Of a stretch of DNA of 64,000 nucleotides, positions 18,701 to 25,962 are shown one piece after another. The stretch covers positions 2,700,053 to 2,764,052 of the forward strand of contig NC_020504.1 in the NCBI RefSeq assembly GCF_000349325.1, given 5' to 3'. The notes beneath the pieces are model-generated. The model did no database searches, was not told where the DNA came from, and saw only the letters and a list, made by a program, of their open reading frames with translations. The stretch is from Streptomyces davaonensis JCM 4913 (lineage in GTDB: Bacteria; Actinomycetota; Actinomycetes; Streptomycetales; Streptomycetaceae). Position numbers and translations under genes: made by a program. Position 1 is the first letter of the stretch; every line of letters begins with the position of its first letter.

Positions 18701-19021
18701 GGCGCAGCCCGTGCCGGACATGTGCGTGAGGCTGAAGCCGCGGATCCGGGTGGCGTCGTAGTGGTAGCCGCCGGGGGCCGCGGTGCGGGTGGCGTCGCCG
18801 CGGGTGTTCTCGGGGCTGAAGGAGAACATGCCGAAGGGGGTGACGGCGCCGGGGAAGACGTTTCCGCCGTTCTTGGTGCCGATGAGGGGGTCGACGTAGG
18901 TGGTGGGGTCGTCCACCAGGGTGGACGCATCAGTGGGTGGGGACGTCGCCGCCAGGGCGGGGGTGGCGCCGACGGCCGCGAGTACGGCGGCCAACAGCAC
19001 GGACAGGGGACGGAAACGCAT
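15737..19021 (-). CDS. Secreted GH92 alpha-mannosidase
   Basis: 1094 residues. Signal peptide [18 protein letters not shown]...ALA, then the N-terminal GH92 domain ([20 protein letters not shown]), the catalytic barrel with [16 protein letters not shown] carrying the acid Glu, and [21 protein letters not shown] carrying the base Asp. The C-terminal 350 residues are beta-rich modules (NEW3-like, then a jelly roll). Ca-dependent removal of terminal alpha-mannose is the expected reaction. GAAGGAGG lies 8-15 bases before the ATG. Unlike the GH92 at the left edge, all canonical catalytic motifs are intact. Two operator-like palindromes lie upstream. Confidence 0.93.
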   Translation of the reverse strand: [1094 protein letters not shown]

Positions 19022-19174
19022 GACGCGGCCCCTCCTTCTCCGGACGGGTCGCGCACCACAGGTCGCACAAGCCGCAGGGACAGTAGCGTGCGCCAGCGGT
19101 ACCACGGAAGGGCGCCTCCGGCGGCGCAGGCTCGCATGTCGGCCACCCGGACGGGCCAACTCCCCAACTGGCTT

Positions 19175-19232
19175 GACATCGTTGTCCGTTGGGGCGGTAG
19201 CATCATGTGTAGACCACTCAGACAACGTTGTC
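19175..19232. promoter_or_regulatory. Pair of LacI-type palindromes upstream of the GH92 gene
   Basis: GACAACGTTGTC at 19221-19232 is a perfect 12-bp palindrome with a central CG; GACATCGTTGTC at 19175-19186 is the same with one change, 46 bp away. Even palindromes with central CG are typical LacI-family operators. The left copy overlaps a plus-strand TTGACA (19173-19178). The 351-bp gap 19022-19372 holds nothing else recognised. Confidence 0.6.
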
Positions 19233-19372
19233 GCGCACCTCCGCGCCTCACAAGCCACGCATCACCCGGACCGGCACTTCCCCCCCTCGTCGGCCCGGCT
19301 CGCGGACCCGGTGGAGTTCGGCTCACTCTCACCGGGTCCGCCCGGAGCGGGTCCCTGGCATGAGGAGGCGTC

Positions 19373-20026
19373 ATGCGATTCCCCGGACCGCCCCCGACAC
19401 CCCCTACTCCCCCGCAGCCGCCCGAGCGGCCGCGCGTGGATCCTCCCGCCCCACCGGCGCGGACGTCGGTTCCGGTGCCGTTGCCGGAGCCTGGGCCGCC
19501 GTTCGCCGAGGGCGTGGTCGAGAACATCACGGAGTGGTTCGAGCTCCAGGTGGCGCCCTACGCCGCCGAGGAGCCGACCCTGCGCAAGGTCGAGCGACGC
19601 CTCGCGGCGAACCTCGACGAACTCGATCTCGCGGGCGCGGATCCCCTCGACGCACTGGCGGAGTGGGCCGAGGAGCACCTCCGCGACCTGGCCGTCACCG
19701 TCGAGCCGGCAGAGCCGGAGGAGCCCTGGGCGGACGACGAGCACCCTCCCATCGAGCGCCTCCTGGACACCGCCACGGCCGAGGCGCTGGCCAAGCACCA
19801 GGAGGGCGCGTTCGCGAAGGCGCTGCGGTACGGCGTCCACGCCGCCGCCTACCTGGTTGCCCCGGGCCTGATCGTCAATGACGTGGTCGCCCTGCTCACC
19901 GACGCCGTGGTTCCGGGGCCCACCGCGCTGAAGGAGGCCGACCGTCGAAAGGCCGCGGATCGCAAGCGGATCGCGGACTTCGCCCAGTCCCAGGGCTTCA
20001 ACCTGCTGAAATCATTTGCCGTGTAA
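19373..20026 (+). CDS. Hypothetical protein, Pro-rich N-terminus
   Basis: 217 residues, no family recognised. The first 45 residues are Pro-rich (PGPPPTPPTPPQPP), then an acidic helical domain (residues about 48-125), a hydrophobic segment near AAYLVAPGLIVNDVVALL and a basic C-terminal helix. GAGGAGG lies seven bases before the ATG. The stop is 17 bp before the XRE regulator gene, so the two may be co-transcribed. Confidence 0.75.
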   Translation: MRFPGPPPTPPTPPQPPERPRVDPPAPPARTSVPVPLPEPGPPFAEGVVENITEWFELQVAPYAAEEPTLRKVERRLAANLDELDLAGADPLDALAEWAEEHLRDLAVTVEPAEPEEPWADDEHPPIERLLDTATAEALAKHQEGAFAKALRYGVHAAAYLVAPGLIVNDVVALLTDAVVPGPTALKEADRRKAADRKRIADFAQSQGFNLLKSFAV

Positions 20027-20043
20027 GGCAGTTGAGTCATGGC

Positions 20044-20802
20044 ATGGACTTCCCCAGCGCGCTGCGCGCACGCCGCACCCACCGCCGTATGAGCCAGCTC
20101 GATCTGGCGTCGCGGGCGGGTACGACCCAGCGGCATCTCAGCTTCATCGAGTCCGGCCGGTCGGCGCCGGGCCGGAACATGATCGTACGGCTGGCCGAGT
20201 CGCTGGAGCTGTCGTTGCGGGAGCGCAATGAGCTGCTGCTGGCGGCCGGGTACGCGCCCGTGTACCCGGAGAGCCGGCTGGACGATCCGGTGCTGGCTCC
20301 GGTGCAGGATGCGATCGAGCACATTCTGCGCGGGCATCTGCCGTATCCGGCGGTGGTCGTGGACCGGTACGGCGGTCTGATCGCCGCGAACTCCGCGCTG
20401 GACGTGGTCACCGAGGGGGCCGCCCCCGAGCTGCTGGGTCCGGGCCGGAACGTCTACCGGCTCGCGCTGCACCCCGAAGGCATGGCGCCACGCATCGTCA
20501 ACCTCGCTGAGTGGGCGCGCCATATCCTCGTACGGCTGGACGGCCAGGACGAATTGCGCACCGAACTCTCCGCGTATGTACCGGAGTTGACGCCGTCCGA
20601 CGCACCGCTCGGCTTCGCCGTGCCGCTGCGCCTGCGGTCCTCGTACGGCGAACTGCGCCTGATGACGACGGTGACGGCCTTCGCCACCGCCGTCGATGTG
20701 ACGCTCGCCGAGCTGAAGCTCGAAGCCTTCCTGCCGGCGGACCGCGCGACGGCTGTGGCGTTGTCCGCGGCCTCCGAGAATCACGCCCCCGGGAACATGT
20801 AG
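20044..20802 (+). CDS. XRE-family regulator with MmyB-like ligand-binding domain
   Basis: 252 residues. HTH at residues 5-60 (ARRTHRRMSQLDLASRAGTT, HLSFIESGRS), then the PAS-like MmyB domain (residues 90-250). Such proteins are common in Streptomyces and often control a nearby oxidoreductase or SnoaL-like gene. ATG 20044 is taken over TTG 20032, which is too near the AAGG. The 3' end overlaps the convergent SnoaL-like gene by 22 bp. Confidence 0.85.
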   Translation: MDFPSALRARRTHRRMSQLDLASRAGTTQRHLSFIESGRSAPGRNMIVRLAESLELSLRERNELLLAAGYAPVYPESRLDDPVLAPVQDAIEHILRGHLPYPAVVVDRYGGLIAANSALDVVTEGAAPELLGPGRNVYRLALHPEGMAPRIVNLAEWARHILVRLDGQDELRTELSAYVPELTPSDAPLGFAVPLRLRSSYGELRLMTTVTAFATAVDVTLAELKLEAFLPADRATAVALSAASENHAPGNM

Positions 20803-21209
20803 TCCGTCCTGATCCGGCCGTCGTCGTCGAGTTCGAGAATCTCCAGGCCGCCGCCCAGCACCTCGCCGGTCTCGGCGAGCACCGTGTCCCAGGCGAACTT
20901 GACCAGACGGTCGAGGCGTACCGCGTCACCGGAGAGCCGGAAGGCGTAGCCCTTCTGCGCCACGAACTCCTCGTAGCTGCGGGTGACTCGGGTCTCGATG
21001 GCGTCGTATCCCTGGGCTCGGAGGGTTGGGTGGTCGAAGCCGAGGCCGGCGGCGATCTCCCGTATCTCCAGGGGCGGTTGGAGGATGTGGGTGCCGTCCT
21101 CGGACCAGAGCCGCTCGATGGCGGCGCGGCGTTCGGCGGCGTCCTTCGCATTCCATTGGGCGACGTAGTCGCGGGCCAGATCGTGCGGGTCGATGTCGAT
21201 CACGGTCAT
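20781..21209 (-). CDS. SnoaL-like / NTF2-fold protein
   Basis: 142 residues in a single alpha+beta barrel of the SnoaL/NTF2 type (ARDYVAQWNAKDAAERRAAI at the front, RTDYMFPGA at the end). Members are isomerases, hydrolases or non-enzymatic binding proteins; no substrate can be named. GGAGA lies before the ATG. It faces the MmyB-type regulator, a common pairing. Confidence 0.75.
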   Translation of the reverse strand: MTVIDIDPHDLARDYVAQWNAKDAAERRAAIERLWSEDGTHILQPPLEIREIAAGLGFDHPTLRAQGYDAIETRVTRSYEEFVAQKGYAFRLSGDAVRLDRLVKFAWDTVLAETGEVLGGGLEILELDDDGRIRTDYMFPGA

Positions 21210-21324
21210 CGTGGGTCTCCTTGCCGACTGCCGGGTGCTGACTTGCTTCGGAGGAGATCCTGCGACGGGCCGTCACGACCGACAATTCCCCCCAGGGAAT
21301 GGCAGAGAGTGGCAGGGAATGGCA

Positions 21325-21362
21325 CGGACCCGGTGGGCGACAGCCCACGCCCACCGGGTCCG
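21325..21362 (-). terminator. Hairpin terminator after the LPMO gene
   Basis: Perfect 14-bp stem (21325-21338 with 21349-21362; CGGACCCGGTGGGC) and a 10-base loop, 18 bp beyond the LPMO stop. No T-tract, as usual in Streptomyces. Confidence 0.7.
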
Positions 21363-21379
21363 TCCGTTCCGGAGCCCGC

Positions 21380-22483
21380 TCAGCCGACCCGGCAGGGCAG
21401 GGTGGTCGCCGTATCACCTCCGCTGCCGGAGACGACGTAGCCGAAGGTGGTGGACTCGCCCGGATCGAGTGAGCCGTTCCAGTTCGCGTTGTGGACCATC
21501 ACGGCCTGGCCGTTGTACGTCGGGGTGCCGTTCCAGAGGCTGTCGACGCGCTGGCCGGTCGGGAGGGTCCAGTCGACCATCCAGCCGAGCATCGGGACGT
21601 CGCCGGAGTTGGTGACGGTGACCTCGGACTGGTAGCCGCCGCTCCAACTGCCCGTGGTCCTGCGGGTGGCGGTGCAGGTGCCGGGGACCGGCTCGGTGGG
21701 GTTGCCGGGCTCCTTGATGCCGGTGACCTCGCCGTTGCCGCCGTCGAAGACGATGTCGGAGCAGGAGTAGAAGGTCTCGGCGCTGTCGGAGCGCTGCCAG
21801 ACCATGTAGACGATGTGGCGGCCCGACTTGTTCGCCGGAAGCTGCCCGGTCCAGGAGTAGTTGGCCTCGACCGTGCCCGGGGACCCGTTGAGCGGCGGGT
21901 GGTCCACGCTCAGGAAGGGTTGCTCCTCCATGTCGTCCCAGGTGAGGGCCTGGGTCGGGTCGAAGCCGTCCTTGGTGATGTAGACGTAGAACCAACCCGG
22001 GTGCGCGGCCCAGGCGTTGTAGGAGAAGTCGACGGTCGCACCCGAGGTGAGGTGGGTGAGCGGCCAGTCGTTGCGGGGCTGGTTGAAGCCGGTGAAGTTG
22101 GAGTTGCCGCCGCTGCACAGCTCGCCGTCCGGCACGAAGCCGCGGGTGCGGCCGGCGCCGTCGGAACGGAGCACCGAGAACCAGTTGTAGAACGGGGTCG
22201 TCCCGCTGACCTGCTGCGCCGCCTTGCAGGCCGGGTTGACCGGCTTGATCTCACCGGTGTCGGTCAGCCCGTCCTGCCAGCACAGAAACGTACGGCTGCC
22301 CGGCTTCATGGGCGTACCGTGCGCCTCCGCCTCGGTCCCGGCGGACATCACGAGCGCGAGGGCCGGGATCGTGGCGAGCAGGGAGACCAGGACGAGGAAG
22401 AGGGCCTTGGTGCGCAGGGTGAGCGCTAATCGGCGTGGGGGGTTGTCGGGCGCGGAGCCCATCGTCGGTGGTGTCAGGATCAT
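21380..22483 (-). CDS. AA10 lytic polysaccharide monooxygenase with CBM2
   Basis: 367 residues. The long signal sequence (hydrophobic core ALFLVLVSLLATIPALALV) ends EAEA, so the mature protein starts at His55 (HGTPMKPGSR); the second copper His is in the AAHPGW segment. The AA10 domain runs to about residue 255 and a family 2 carbohydrate-binding module follows (ATRRTTGSWSGGYQSEVTVT, C-terminal Cys). Such copper enzymes cleave crystalline cellulose (or chitin) oxidatively. The perfect CebR box upstream points to cellulose. Terminator at 21325-21362. Confidence 0.95.
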   Translation of the reverse strand: MILTPPTMGSAPDNPPRRLALTLRTKALFLVLVSLLATIPALALVMSAGTEAEAHGTPMKPGSRTFLCWQDGLTDTGEIKPVNPACKAAQQVSGTTPFYNWFSVLRSDGAGRTRGFVPDGELCSGGNSNFTGFNQPRNDWPLTHLTSGATVDFSYNAWAAHPGWFYVYITKDGFDPTQALTWDDMEEQPFLSVDHPPLNGSPGTVEANYSWTGQLPANKSGRHIVYMVWQRSDSAETFYSCSDIVFDGGNGEVTGIKEPGNPTEPVPGTCTATRRTTGSWSGGYQSEVTVTNSGDVPMLGWMVDWTLPTGQRVDSLWNGTPTYNGQAVMVHNANWNGSLDPGESTTFGYVVSGSGGDTATTLPCRVG

Positions 22484-22582
22484 GACAGTTCAGTCCATCC
22501 ATCAGGTACGGGCCGAGCGGCATGTGCGTGCGGATGGGTGGGGCGGGAGCGGTCCTGCGGGGCGGGTTCCGGTCCACCGAAT

Positions 22583-22598
22583 GTGGGAGCGCTCCCAC
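22583..22598. promoter_or_regulatory. CebR operator
   Basis: GTGGGAGCGCTCCCAC, containing the exact CebR consensus TGGGAGCGCTCCCA (22584-22597), 100 bp upstream of the LPMO start. CebR represses cellulose genes in Streptomyces until cello-oligosaccharides are present. Confidence 0.93.
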
Positions 22599-22696
22599 CT
22601 CACTTGAATCGGAAAGTAGCGCCATGGGGCGCGGTTGTAAACGGCTGGCGCAGACGCGTCACACGACCCTCTGGATCGGCGCCGCCGGAATGACCC

Positions 22697-24199
22697 TCAG
22701 CGCACTGCCGACGTTTCTGTCCAGGACCCCCTCACCTCGCTCGCCAACACCTCCCCCGCCAACGGCAGTCGTACGGTGAACTCCGTTCGGCCCGGTTCGC
22801 TCTCCACGTCGATGCGGCCGCCGTGGGCCGCGGTGATCGCCGCGACGACGGCCAGGCCCAGGCCGGTGCCGCCCGTGGCGCCGGGGGTGCGGGAGCGGGA
22901 GGCATCGGCTCGGGTGAAGCGTTCGAAGACCGTGGGGAGGAGGGTGGGCGGGATTCCGGGGCCGTCGTCCGTGACGCGGACGACGACGTCGGTGCCCCGT
23001 GTCTCCACCGTGGCGACGACCCGCGTGCCCGCGGGGGTGTGCACGCGCGCGTTGGCCAGGAGGTTGGCGACCAGTTGGTGGAGGCGGGCCTCGTCGCCGG
23101 TGACCAGGGCGGGGGTGTCGGCGTGCAGGGCGAGCCGCCAGTCGTGGCCGTCGCCGCCCGCGGCCCGTGCGCCCCACACCGCCTCGGCGACCAGTGCCGC
23201 CAGGTCCACCTCCGCGGAGTGCGGTGGACGCCCCTCGTCCAGCCGGGCCAGCAGCAGGAGGTCCTCGACCAGGCCCGTCATCCGGGCGGACTCGGCAAGG
23301 ACGCGCCGCCAGGCCAGTGCCGGTTCGATCCGGTCGGCGCCGCGGTTCATCAGCTCCGCGTAGCCCGCGATGGAGGCGAGCGGGGTGCGCAGTTCATGGC
23401 TGACGTCGGCGAGGAAGCGGCGCATGCGCTCCTCTGCCCGGCGGCGTTCGGTGAGCGATGACTCGACGTGGTCCATCATGCGGTTGAGCGCCGCGCCCAA
23501 CTGACCGGCCTCACTGCCGGGGTCGGTGTCGCGCTCCGGGACCCGGGTGAGGGCGGTGGCCTCACCGCGGTCCAGCGGGGCTCGGGAGACCTCGGCGGCG
23601 ATGGTGGCGACCCGGCCGAGCGGGCGCAGTTGGCGCCGGATCACGACCGCGCTCACGCCTCCGGCGACGACCAGTCCCGCGGCGGCCACTACGGACCCGG
23701 TGAGCATCAAGTCGCTGATCATCCGCTGTACGTCCGCCATCGGCAGTCCGGTCAGCACCTGCACGCCGTCGCCGGCACCGGAGAGCACGGTGACCCGGTA
23801 CGTGCCCAGGCCAGGGACGGTCCGAGTGTGCCGCGTGCCGTCGGCCCGGATGTCCGACAGCGCGGCTCGCTGGGCAGCCGTGAGGTGCTTGGGGGCGGTG
23901 GCGTCCTGACTGACCACGGCCGCGGAGAGGATGCCGCCGTCCTCGTCGAGTCGGGCGGCGAGCAGGCCCGCGGAGTGGCCGGTCGCGTCGAGGTAGCCGA
24001 GACCGTCGGGGTCGAGCCGGGCCTCGTCGAGGCTGTGCTCAGCGGCCTCGGTGACCCGGTCGTCGAAGTTGCCCAGCAGCGTGGCGCGTTGCACATAGGC
24101 AGTGGTGAAGGCCATCGCCGCGCACACCACTACGAGGGTGGCGCTGATGAGGAGCAGCAGGCGGGCGCGGAGGGAGCGGGCGCGCGGTCGGTGGGTCAT
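22697..24199 (-). CDS. Orphan sensor histidine kinase
   Basis: 500 residues. Two membrane helices (about 12-34 and 165-188) flank an extracytoplasmic sensor; then HAMP, the HisKA helix with FLADVSHELRTPLASIAGY, and an HATPase_c domain with N box NLLANARVHT, DDGPGI and GGTGLGLAVV. It should autophosphorylate on the H-box His and pass phosphate to an OmpR-type regulator, but no regulator gene adjoins it, which is unusual for this type. OmpR-type direct repeats lie 57 bp upstream. Confidence 0.93.
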   Translation of the reverse strand: MTHRPRARSLRARLLLLISATLVVVCAAMAFTTAYVQRATLLGNFDDRVTEAAEHSLDEARLDPDGLGYLDATGHSAGLLAARLDEDGGILSAAVVSQDATAPKHLTAAQRAALSDIRADGTRHTRTVPGLGTYRVTVLSGAGDGVQVLTGLPMADVQRMISDLMLTGSVVAAAGLVVAGGVSAVVIRRQLRPLGRVATIAAEVSRAPLDRGEATALTRVPERDTDPGSEAGQLGAALNRMMDHVESSLTERRRAEERMRRFLADVSHELRTPLASIAGYAELMNRGADRIEPALAWRRVLAESARMTGLVEDLLLLARLDEGRPPHSAEVDLAALVAEAVWGARAAGGDGHDWRLALHADTPALVTGDEARLHQLVANLLANARVHTPAGTRVVATVETRGTDVVVRVTDDGPGIPPTLLPTVFERFTRADASRSRTPGATGGTGLGLAVVAAITAAHGGRIDVESEPGRTEFTVRLPLAGEVLASEVRGSWTETSAVR

Positions 24200-24255
24200 C
24201 CGCCGTCCTCAAGTCCGCGCACGATGTGGCGCATCGGGACCCCAGCTTCCAGACA

Positions 24256-24272
24256 TGTCCCGATCCTGTCCC
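24256..24272. promoter_or_regulatory. OmpR-type direct repeat between kinase and peptide gene
   Basis: TGTCCC at 24256-24261 and again at 24267-24272, an 11-bp period typical of sites for OmpR/PhoB-family dimers. It lies in the 300-bp divergent region 24200-24499, in which nothing else was recognised, and could serve the kinase gene, the peptide gene, or both. Confidence 0.4.
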
Positions 24273-24499
24273 CGTCCGCTGGGGGAATCCTGTGTTCCAC
24301 CTGAGCTGCGCCGATGTCCTGCGCGCGGGCCGTGGTCGGTCGTTGTTCCGCGGAGGTTCGGCCACCGGTCCCGGATGGGCGCGCGGTCGTTCGGCGGGCC
24401 GTCGACCAGCGCGGATCGCTGCTAGAAACGGCGGTCGGGTCGCCGCTCCGGTGGCGTCCTCGACCGTCCGAACACCGTCCTGCTGAAAGGGAGAACACC

Positions 24500-24607
24500 G
24501 TGAAGAAGGTCATCAAGCCCGCCCCGGTGAAGAAGATCGCGGTTCGCAAGGCGGGCCCGATCCGGCTGACGAGCGCCTGCTCCTCGTACTCGACGTTCGT
24601 CTTCTGA
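24500..24607 (+). CDS. Small basic peptide, putative RiPP precursor
   Basis: 35 residues from GTG 24500, with a strong GAAAGGGAG site 7-15 bases upstream. The N-terminal part is basic (KKVIKPAPVKKIAVRKAG), the C-terminal part is LTSACSSYSTFVF: four Ser, two Thr, a single Cys, aromatic end. This leader/core split, the excellent RBS and the downstream PqqD/M50, TPR and flavin reductase genes suggest a ribosomally made, modified peptide. I do not recognise the family. A hairpin at 24637-24669 separates it from the other genes, which would let the peptide be made in excess. Confidence 0.7.
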   Translation: MKKVIKPAPVKKIAVRKAGPIRLTSACSSYSTFVF

Positions 24608-24636
24608 TCGGTGCCTGCCGACCAGTGACCGACACC

Positions 24637-24669
24637 CCTGTGCGCGGCCGTGTCCCGGCCGCGCACAGG
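24637..24669 (+). terminator. Strong hairpin between precursor and processing genes
   Basis: Perfect 14-bp GC-rich stem (24637-24650 with 24656-24669; CCTGTGCGCGGCCG) and a five-base loop, 29 bp after the peptide stop and 20 bp before the M50 start. It probably acts as a partial terminator or mRNA stabiliser, as found after many precursor-peptide genes. Confidence 0.7.
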
Positions 24670-24689
24670 CTCAGGCCGTGGGGAGGGCC

Positions 24690-25919
24690 ATGGACATCAC
24701 CGATGCGCACGACACGGCTCGGCAGCCGGCACTCGACGAGCGCGTCCCGTTCCATCATCTGACCTTCGTCGCCGAGGGCCCCGACGAGATCGTCGTGGGC
24801 CGCCCCGACACCGACGACTACGCCGTCCTGCCGGCCGACGGCACCGCGCTGCTGCGGCGCCTGATCGACGGCGCCACACCCCGGCAGGCCGCGCAGTGGC
24901 ACGAGGAGACCTACGGCGAGCCGATCGACATCGAGGACTTCCTGGACACCTTGCTCGAACTCGGCTTCGTGGCCGGGCAACAGGGGGAGGACATGGCCCC
25001 CGCACCGACCGGCCCCGTCTCCTTCCGCCGGCTCGGCCGCGCGGTGTTCGCACCGGCCGCTTGGGCGGCGTACGCCCTCCTCGTGCTCGCCACGGTCGTC
25101 GCGCTCGTACGGGAGCCCGCGCTGCGCCCGGATCCGGGCCAGGTGTTCTTCACCGACTCCCTGCTGACCGTGCAACTCGTGCTGCTCGTCGGGCAGACGG
25201 CCGGCATCGCGTGGCACGAGGCGTTCCATGTGCTCAGCGGGCGGCGGCTCGGGCTGCCCTGCCGGCTCTCGGTGGGGCGCCGGATGTACTTCATCGTGTT
25301 CGAGACGACCCTCAAGGGGCTGCTCGGGGTGGAGAAGCGCCGCCGCTATCTGCCGTTCCTGGCGGGCATGGTGGGCGATGTCCTCATGTATTGCGGGCTG
25401 ACCTTGTACGCGGCCGCCGCACACAACGCGGACGGTGAACTCGGCGTCACCGGGCGGCTGGCGCTTGCGCTGGCCTTCCTGACGATCCTCCGCTTCACCT
25501 GGCAGTTCTATCTCTTCCTCCGCACCGACCTGTACTTCCTCATCGCCTCCGCGCTCGGCTGCCACGATCTACACGGGGCCACCGACGCCCGGCTGCGCAA
25601 CCGCGCGCGGCGCCTGGCCCGCCGTGCTCCGGTGCTCGACGAGAGCGCGTGGAGCGACCGGGACCGGCAAGTGGCGCGCTGGTACGAGCCGTTCTACGTC
25701 GCGGGCGCGCTGGTGCTCACCGCCACCGTCGTCGCCGCGCTCACCCCGATCGCCGTCGAGTTCGTCGAGCGGGTCTGGGAGGGCACGGTCGACGGCACGT
25801 GGGGCGTGCGCTTCTGGGACAGCGCGATCTCCGCCGCCTCCGCCTTCGTCCCGCTCGGCATCCTCCTCGCCCTGGGCATCCGCGACCGCCTGCGCGCCCG
25901 CCGTACGACCTCCCTCTGA
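24690..25919 (+). CDS. PqqD-like domain fused to M50-type membrane metallopeptidase
   Basis: 409 residues. Residues about 15-95 resemble PqqD/RRE-like peptide-binding modules (DDYAVLPADGTALLRRLIDG, ending in FLDTLLELGFV). The rest has about six membrane helices; the second carries HEAFH (His176-Glu177-His180), the zinc site of site-2-type proteases, and a later helix has FLAGMVGDVLMY, a candidate third ligand. Such fusions accompany RiPPs as leader peptidase and exporter. Start ATG 24690 has GGGAGG just upstream; GTG 24678 is less likely. It is 82 bp downstream of the peptide gene. Confidence 0.8.
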   Translation: MDITDAHDTARQPALDERVPFHHLTFVAEGPDEIVVGRPDTDDYAVLPADGTALLRRLIDGATPRQAAQWHEETYGEPIDIEDFLDTLLELGFVAGQQGEDMAPAPTGPVSFRRLGRAVFAPAAWAAYALLVLATVVALVREPALRPDPGQVFFTDSLLTVQLVLLVGQTAGIAWHEAFHVLSGRRLGLPCRLSVGRRMYFIVFETTLKGLLGVEKRRRYLPFLAGMVGDVLMYCGLTLYAAAAHNADGELGVTGRLALALAFLTILRFTWQFYLFLRTDLYFLIASALGCHDLHGATDARLRNRARRLARRAPVLDESAWSDRDRQVARWYEPFYVAGALVLTATVVAALTPIAVEFVERVWEGTVDGTWGVRFWDSAISAASAFVPLGILLALGIRDRLRARRTTSL

Positions 25920-25962
25920 AGCCCCACACCGGCCGCACCCTCTTACGGAAGGACCCAAGCCC

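Noticed and set aside
24196..24240. Possible remnant of a response regulator gene just before the kinase (minus-strand MRHIVRGLEDGG with an ATGA overlap)
   Set aside because: Resembles the HTVRG end of OmpR-type regulators over only a few residues, and the same stretch lies just downstream of operator-like repeats, so it is more simply leader DNA.
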